A stretch of 28,085 nt of DNA from positions 1-28,085 of the forward strand of contig CAZZKJ010000027.1 in NCBI GenBank assembly GCA_964654695.1. The letters are read 5' to 3'. Both the position numbers and the translations under genes were made by a program. The notes under the pieces are model-generated. The model had not been told where the DNA came from. It did not search any database and saw only the letters and a list, made by a program, of their open reading frames with translations. Below are positions 23,492 to 28,085 of this stretch, in pieces (position 1 is the stretch's first letter; every line of letters begins with the position of its first letter). Source of the stretch: CAZZKJ01 sp964654695. Lineage in GTDB: Bacteria; Krumholzibacteriota; Krumholzibacteriia; WVZY01.

Positions 23492-26400
23492 ATGTGCGCA
23501 AAACGTTTCAAACCCGTTTCACAATCCGGACAGATTCCCGGGGCGGAAGAAAAAATCCTCGAATTCTGGGAAAAAGAGGGTATTTTCAAAAAATCCGTTT
23601 CCCGCGAGAACGCGCCCGATTTCGTGTTCTATGAAGGCCCTCCAACCGCCAACGGCAAACCCGGTGTTCATCATGTTATGGCCAGGCTGGGTAAGGATGT
23701 TGTTTGCCGTTATAAGACCATGCGGGGCTTCCGCGTAATCAGAAAAGCCGGCTGGGACACCCACGGCTTGCCGGTGGAAATCGAAGTTGAGAACGAACTG
23801 GGACTCACAAGCAAGGACCAGATCGAAGCCGTTGGAATCGACAAGTTCAACGCCAGGTGCAGGGAGAGCGTTTTCAAATACGAAAAAGAATGGGTGAGGT
23901 TCACCAGGCGGATCGGTTATTGGCTGGATCTCAACGATCCTTATATCACGTGCGCTAATGATTACATCGAATCGGTCTGGTGGATTCTCAAGGAATTCTG
24001 GAAAAAAGATCTTTTATATGAAGGCTATAAAATCGTCCCATACTGCCCGAGGTGTGGAACTTCTCTCAGCAGTCATGAAGTTAGTCAGGGATATAAAGAT
24101 GTATCCGACCCATCGATCTTCATAAAATTCAAATCAGCCGATACCAGTGAATTTTTCCTGGTTTGGACGACCACTCCGTGGACCCTGGTGAGCAATGCTG
24201 CGCTGGCGGTAGGCCTCGAACACGATTACGTGCGTGTGTCCCATCGGGGAAGCATACTTATCCTGGCCGAAGCGCGGTTGGGAGTGCTCGAAGGCGACTA
24301 CGAAATCCTGGAGCGGTTTAAAGGCGGCGCACTCCTGGGGCGAAGTTACGAACCCCTGTTCCCATTTTTCAAAGACGCGGAAAACGCATTTCAAATCGTC
24401 GGCGGAGATTTCGTAAGCCTCGAAGACGGGACCGGCGTAGTCCATATAGCCCCGGCATTCGGCGAAGACGATTACAGAATCCACCTGGAAGAAGGCGTTC
24501 CCGTGCTGCAGCCGGTAACACCCGAAGGGACTTTTACGAAAGACATAACTCCTTGGGCGGGCCTGGATATCAAGAAATCCGATCCCTCCATTATAAAGGA
24601 TTTGTCGAGCCGGGATCTCTTGTACAAAAGCGGCACTGTTACCCACTCTTATCCTTTCTGCTGGCGGTGCTCGAAGGCCCTGATCTATTACGCCCGGCGT
24701 TCCTGGTATATAAAGACCACGGCATTCAAGGATGAATTGATCGAAGCAAATAAGAAGGTAAACTGGATGCCCAACGACGTGGGTGAATTCCGTTTCGGCA
24801 ACTGGCTGGAAAACAACATCGATTGGGCTTTGAGCAGGGAGCGCTATTGGGGTACGCCCCTGAATATATGGGTTTGTTCCGGGTGTGGAGAGAACCATGC
24901 GGTCGGATCGGTAGAAGAGCTAAAAACCCTGTGCTCGAACTTTCCCGGCGAAGAAGCCCTGGATCTTCACCGCCCGGCGGTGGATGAAATGACGCTCGAG
25001 TGCCCCCGGTGCAAAGGCGATATGAAACGAGTCAAGGAGGTCATCGATTGCTGGTTCGATTCGGGGAGCATGCCCTTCTCGCAGTACCATTACCCAGCCG
25101 ATGAAAAGAAGATGTTCGACGGCCAGTTTCCAGCCGACTACATATGCGAAGGCATAGACCAGTCGCGGGGATGGTTCTATTCGCTCCTCGTCATCGGTGT
25201 ATTTCTAAAGCAGGTCAGCCCATACAAGAATGTGCTCACAACGGGAATGATTCTCGATAAAGACGGGCAGAAAATGTCAAAGAGCCGGGGTAACGCCGTG
25301 GAACCATGGGATGTCCTCAAAAAGGAAGGTGCGGACGCTTTGAGGTGGTACCTGCTTACGACGAGTCCTCCCTGGGCCCCGACCAGGTTCGATCGAAAAG
25401 GCGTTGCCGATGCCGGGCAAAAACTCCTGGGGACATTGAGGAACGTGTACGCATTTTTCTCCATGTATGCCGAGATCGACAATTACAGCATGGGCGAAGA
25501 TCTGGGAGAATCTTCTCTTCTCGACAACTGGGTAGTGTCGAGGTATAACTCCACGGCGCGCAGGGCCAATGAGCTAATGGACTCTTTTGATCTGACACGC
25601 ACCTGCCGTTTGATTCAGTCGTTCATCCTCGATGACTTGAGCAACTGGTATGTCCGCCGTTCGCGGCGCAGATTCTGGAAAGGCGAAATGGGTCCCGACA
25701 AAGCGGCGGCCTACTACACTCTTTACACCGTGTTTTCCGGAGTAATCAAGATGATTGCTCCCTTTGCCCCGTTTCTATCAGAAGAGATCTACCAGGCATT
25801 AAGAGAATCCGGAATACATGGGAATAGCTCTATAATGGAAAGCGTTCATCTCGAGCGTTTTCCAGAGCCTGATGAGGCGATGATCGACTCCGAGCTCGAA
25901 GACCTGATGGATCTCGCCATCAAAGCCTCGTCCCTGGGCAGAACGGTTAGAAACGAGGCCGGAATAAAGATCCGGCAGCCGCTTGCGCGTATGATTATCT
26001 GCGATGCGAGCGCGCGGGCGGACAAACTCGAAAGCTGCGGAGAGATCGTTGAAATCGTTCGGGACGAGCTTCATATTAAAAAGCTCTGCTTGTGCACGGA
26101 GGTATCGGAGTATGTCGTGTTCAAACCGAATCCAAATTATCCGGCCCTCGGCCGCCGCTTCGCTAAAAAGGTGCCCGAGATGATCTCGATAATAAATACG
26201 CTGACTCAAGAACAGTTGGCCGATTTCAATTCAAGCGGAGAGGTGAGAGTGCATTCAAGCGGCGGCGAAATAACGCTTACAAAAGATGAATTTAGAGTCA
26301 CTGTTGAGGGCAGGGAGGGCTTCGGAGCCAGCGAGGCTTATGGCATTATCGTAATCCTGGATCTCGAATTGACCGATGCTTTGAAAAAAGAAGGATTGGC

Positions 26401-26644
26401 CAGGGAGATCGTTAACCGCCTTCAAAACCTGAGGAAAAGCGCCGGTTTGGAAGTAACCGACCGTATCAGGGTAAGATACGACGGCGGTGATATCTTCAAT
26501 GGTGTATTCTCCGAACAAGAGGACATGATAATGAGCGAAACTTTGGCCCTGGACATCGAAAAAGGATCCCCAGAGGGAAAAAACCGGATTGAAGCTACAA
26601 TAGGAGGCGAAAAACTGGCCTTATCCATATCCAAAGAAAACTGA
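23492..26644 (+). CDS. ileS: Isoleucyl-tRNA synthetase, type 2 (IleRS2), with G-V-H-H active-site motif
   Basis: 1050 residues from ATG 23492 (TTG 23480 in frame is an alternative). It charges tRNA-Ile with isoleucine. Beginning KRFKPVSQSGQIPGAEEKIL, it has the Rossmann core with GPPTANGKP; at the HIGH position it reads GVHH (58-61). The CP1 editing domain has TTTPWTLVSNAALAV and GTGVVHIAPAFGEDDYR; the KMSKS motif is exact (594-598, GQKMSKSRGN). Zinc-type Cys pairs lie in CPRCG, CSGCG and CPRCKG. The anticodon-binding and long C-terminal region (to SISKEN) match the type 2 bacterial/eukaryal-like lineage. The antibiotic mupirocin inhibits type 1 much more than type 2 enzymes. No T-box leader is present. 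Confidence 0.95.
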   Translation: MCAKRFKPVSQSGQIPGAEEKILEFWEKEGIFKKSVSRENAPDFVFYEGPPTANGKPGVHHVMARLGKDVVCRYKTMRGFRVIRKAGWDTHGLPVEIEVENELGLTSKDQIEAVGIDKFNARCRESVFKYEKEWVRFTRRIGYWLDLNDPYITCANDYIESVWWILKEFWKKDLLYEGYKIVPYCPRCGTSLSSHEVSQGYKDVSDPSIFIKFKSADTSEFFLVWTTTPWTLVSNAALAVGLEHDYVRVSHRGSILILAEARLGVLEGDYEILERFKGGALLGRSYEPLFPFFKDAENAFQIVGGDFVSLEDGTGVVHIAPAFGEDDYRIHLEEGVPVLQPVTPEGTFTKDITPWAGLDIKKSDPSIIKDLSSRDLLYKSGTVTHSYPFCWRCSKALIYYARRSWYIKTTAFKDELIEANKKVNWMPNDVGEFRFGNWLENNIDWALSRERYWGTPLNIWVCSGCGENHAVGSVEELKTLCSNFPGEEALDLHRPAVDEMTLECPRCKGDMKRVKEVIDCWFDSGSMPFSQYHYPADEKKMFDGQFPADYICEGIDQSRGWFYSLLVIGVFLKQVSPYKNVLTTGMILDKDGQKMSKSRGNAVEPWDVLKKEGADALRWYLLTTSPPWAPTRFDRKGVADAGQKLLGTLRNVYAFFSMYAEIDNYSMGEDLGESSLLDNWVVSRYNSTARRANELMDSFDLTRTCRLIQSFILDDLSNWYVRRSRRRFWKGEMGPDKAAAYYTLYTVFSGVIKMIAPFAPFLSEEIYQALRESGIHGNSSIMESVHLERFPEPDEAMIDSELEDLMDLAIKASSLGRTVRNEAGIKIRQPLARMIICDASARADKLESCGEIVEIVRDELHIKKLCLCTEVSEYVVFKPNPNYPALGRRFAKKVPEMISIINTLTQEQLADFNSSGEVRVHSSGGEITLTKDEFRVTVEGREGFGASEAYGIIVILDLELTDALKKEGLAREIVNRLQNLRKSAGLEVTDRIRVRYDGGDIFNGVFSEQEDMIMSETLALDIEKGSPEGKNRIEATIGGEKLALSISKEN

Positions 26645-26674
26645 TTGACAAGTTCTCAGGAGCATTTGTATTTT
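26645..26674 (+). promoter_or_regulatory. Candidate promoter for dksA-lspA-rluD
   Basis: A perfect TTGACA at 26645-26650 immediately follows the ileS stop; TATTTT at 26669-26674 is 18 bases on. A 6-base hairpin AAAGCG-CTC-CGCTTT lies at 26690-26704 without a T-run, so it is not a terminator. Confidence 0.4.
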
Positions 26675-26733
26675 ACCAGTGCTTCTGGAAAAGCGCTCCG
26701 CTTTCGATTCACGTTGCGGGTGCCGCTCAGGTC

Positions 26734-27132
26734 ATGACTTTGGATGGAAAAAAAATGAACAAGAAAGAACTAGCAAGATTCAAGAAACTTATCAAGGCAG
26801 AAAAACAAAAAGTTCTTCAGGAACTCGGCCAAATCGGGGATGAGATCGATTCCTTCTCCAAAGCCAAAGGAGGAGGGAACCAAAGTTATTCCAACCACAT
26901 GGCCGATATTGGCACCGACGCTATGGACCAGGAACAAACATTTTTGCATGCCAGCCAGGGCTCCGATTACCTAAACAAATTGGATAGGGCTATCAAGCGA
27001 ACTGAATTGGGAACCTACGGCGTTTGCGAACAGTGTGAGGGAAAGATACCTACAAAAAGGCTTGAAGCCTATCTTGCCGCCAGCTTGTGTATAACCTGCA
27101 AATCCGAACAAGAAAAACTCCAGCGAGGATGA
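26734..27132 (+). CDS. DksA/TraR-family C4 zinc-finger protein
   Basis: 132 residues from ATG 26734, or 125 from ATG 26755, which gives the more usual N-terminus (MNKKELARFKKLIKAEKQKV). A helical hairpin is followed by the ADIGTDAMDQEQTF block and a four-Cys zinc finger: Cys98, 101, 119 and 122 (CEQCEGKIPTKRLEAY then CITC). DksA-type proteins enter the RNA polymerase secondary channel and act with ppGpp; short relatives next to ileS/lspA, as here, are widespread but seldom tested. The tip does not show the Asp-x-x-Asp-Ala of E. coli DksA, so TraR/YteA-like behaviour is possible. One base separates it from lspA. Confidence 0.88.
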   Translation: MTLDGKKMNKKELARFKKLIKAEKQKVLQELGQIGDEIDSFSKAKGGGNQSYSNHMADIGTDAMDQEQTFLHASQGSDYLNKLDRAIKRTELGTYGVCEQCEGKIPTKRLEAYLAASLCITCKSEQEKLQRG

Positions 27133-27133
27133 T

Positions 27134-27586
27134 ATGGGGTTTTTGCTCCCCGCCTTCATAGTCGTGGTCCTGGATCAGGCTACAAAGCAGTTTTTTTGGC
27201 ATTTGGGCAGAAATTTCGACTTGATAGACGGAGTTCTCAGAATCACCCTGGCGAAAAACACCGGTGCCGCGTTCAGCATGTTCCAGGGCCACCGGTTTTT
27301 CTTCATAATAGCCAGCGTTTTGGCCTCGGCGGTTATTCTGCTTCTCGGTTTAATAACCCCCATAAACGAGAGCAAAAAGCGCCTGGCTTTTTCATTGATT
27401 CTCGGCGGAGCCGTCGGCAATCTAATTGACCGAATACTTGCGGGCGAGGTGATTGATTTCGTGGATATGGGAATCGGCTTTCACCGCTGGCCCGTGTATA
27501 ATGTTGCCGATATTGCAGTTACCGCCGGAGTTGTTCTTCTTCTCGTCTGCATGTTGGGCTCCCGGAAAAGTGAAAATGGAGGATAA
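27134..27586 (+). CDS. lspA: Lipoprotein signal peptidase II
   Basis: 150 residues with four membrane helices. All LspA boxes are present: LDQATKQ (Asp14), NTGAAFS (42-48), GGAVGNLIDR with Asp99, VIDFVD (106-111) and WPVYNVADIAVTAG with Asp126. Asp99 and Asp126 are the catalytic pair that cleaves signal peptides of diacylglyceryl-modified prolipoproteins. This fits the lipoboxes seen in other products of the window. ATG 27134 lies 1 base after the zinc-finger gene, with GAGGAT upstream. The stop overlaps the next start by 11 bases. Confidence 0.95.
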   Translation: MGFLLPAFIVVVLDQATKQFFWHLGRNFDLIDGVLRITLAKNTGAAFSMFQGHRFFFIIASVLASAVILLLGLITPINESKKRLAFSLILGGAVGNLIDRILAGEVIDFVDMGIGFHRWPVYNVADIAVTAGVVLLLVCMLGSRKSENGG

Positions 27587-28085
27587 TCTTAATCCAATCC
27601 TGCATGTTTCCGAAAAAGAAGAGGGAATGAGATTGGACGTATTCTGCTCTTCAAAAATCTTTATCCTGTCGCGCAGTAAAATCCAGATACTCAATAAAAA
27701 CGGCCTAATCACCGTCAACTCGAAAACACGCCCCGACCATTTCCGGGTGTCGCCCGGGGACACGGTCAGACTCGATATTTCCAGCGCGTTCGAACAACCT
27801 CACCCTCCGGAGGCTCAGGATATTCCCCTGAACATAGTCCATGAGGATGAGCACGTGATCGTTGTCAACAAGGCGGCGGGGATGGTAGTCCACCCAGCCC
27901 ATGGAAATTGGGATGGGACTCTTGTAAATGCTCTGCTCGGACGGGGGGTCAGGCTCGCCTCCCTGGGCGGGAGTTTCCGGCCGGGGATAGTGCACCGGCT
28001 GGATAAGGATACGTCGGGGGTGATAGGTGTGGCAAAGGGGGGTGCGGGCCTAAACGGGCTGGGCGGGCCGGCCAACGAAAAGGGT
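27576..28085 (+). CDS. RluD-family 23S rRNA pseudouridine synthase (partial, 5' part)
   Basis: The first 170 codons; the gene runs off the window. An S4 RNA-binding domain (GMRLDVFCSSKIFILSRSKI, NGLITVNSK) is followed by the synthase domain: VHEDEHVIVVNKAAGMVVHP, GTLVNALL, and RPGIVHRLDKDTSG with catalytic Asp143. RluD-type enzymes isomerise uridines in 23S rRNA helix 69. GGAG overlaps the end of lspA ahead of ATG 27576. After DTSGV the chain becomes Gly-rich (GVAKGGAGLNGLGGPANEKG) and departs from the family pattern, with excess G in the last 60 bases, suggesting sequence error at a contig end. Confidence 0.88.
   Translation, partial: MEDNLNPILHVSEKEEGMRLDVFCSSKIFILSRSKIQILNKNGLITVNSKTRPDHFRVSPGDTVRLDISSAFEQPHPPEAQDIPLNIVHEDEHVIVVNKAAGMVVHPAHGNWDGTLVNALLGRGVRLASLGGSFRPGIVHRLDKDTSGVIGVAKGGAGLNGLGGPANEKG

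Noticed and set aside
24134..24898. 254-codon open frame on - strand
   Set aside because: Antisense to ileS editing domain; open by codon bias of the true gene.
26690..26704. AAAGCG-CTC-CGCTTT as terminator of ileS
   Set aside because: No T-run follows and it lies downstream of a candidate promoter for the next gene.

Overview
The window looks like a chromosomal contig from an uncultivated, didermic, respiring bacterium of the FCB side of the tree (Krumholzibacteriota/Eiseniibacteriota-like; placement is inference). Clues are a Por/T9SS type A sorting domain with the YQNYPNPF signature, an Alternative Complex III (ACIII) operon, polymorphic beta-helix proteins ending in a W-G-x-I-K-x-x-Y-R tail, Ig-like lipoproteins, and an ileS-dksA-lspA-rluD order. 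No rRNA, tRNA, CRISPR array, phage gene or transposase was seen.

Layout. (1) 1-4079: the last 15 codons of a probable ECF sigma factor, a zinc-finger membrane anti-sigma factor with a TPR-like tail (+), and, convergent with it, a secreted TPR-CHAT protease-like protein (-) with a doubtful small ORF upstream. A broken beta-helix surface-protein gene (-) follows; two frameshifts can be read in it. (2) 4092-9126 (+): three exported proteins: a metzincin-like protease with an IPTL-CTERM-like tail, a membrane-associated protein or lipoprotein sharing the protease's PKD-like module, and an 896-residue eight-repeat protein with a T9SS-type sorting domain. (3) 9214-19744 (-): a probable long operon: Ig-like lipoprotein, a 58-residue one-helix protein not obvious from ordinary ORF calling, a multi-pass membrane protein fused to cytochrome c, ActA, ActB, ActC, ActD, ActF, and a membrane-anchored transglutaminase-like protein. 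No separate ActE is present; the fused cytochrome c is the natural candidate for its role. (4) 20019-28085 (+): housekeeping genes yggS, divIVA-like, DUF167, purine nucleoside phosphorylase, ileS, dksA/traR-like, lspA and a partial rluD-like gene.

How they work together. Region 3 encodes a quinol-oxidising respiratory complex that passes electrons from the quinone pool to a c-type cytochrome. Region 1 looks like a transmembrane signalling set in which a periplasmic caspase-fold protein sits beside a sigma/anti-sigma pair. Region 2 is cell-surface and secreted proteins. Region 4 is conserved cell-growth machinery.

Most notable: the isoleucyl-tRNA synthetase carries G-V-H-H in place of the class I HIGH motif, a variant associated with very strong mupirocin resistance in type 2 IleRS; the purine nucleoside phosphorylase has Asp where 6-oxopurine enzymes have Asn; the ACIII operon contains a cytochrome c fusion and a hidden 58-residue membrane protein; and the last ~60 bases look like degraded contig-end sequence.
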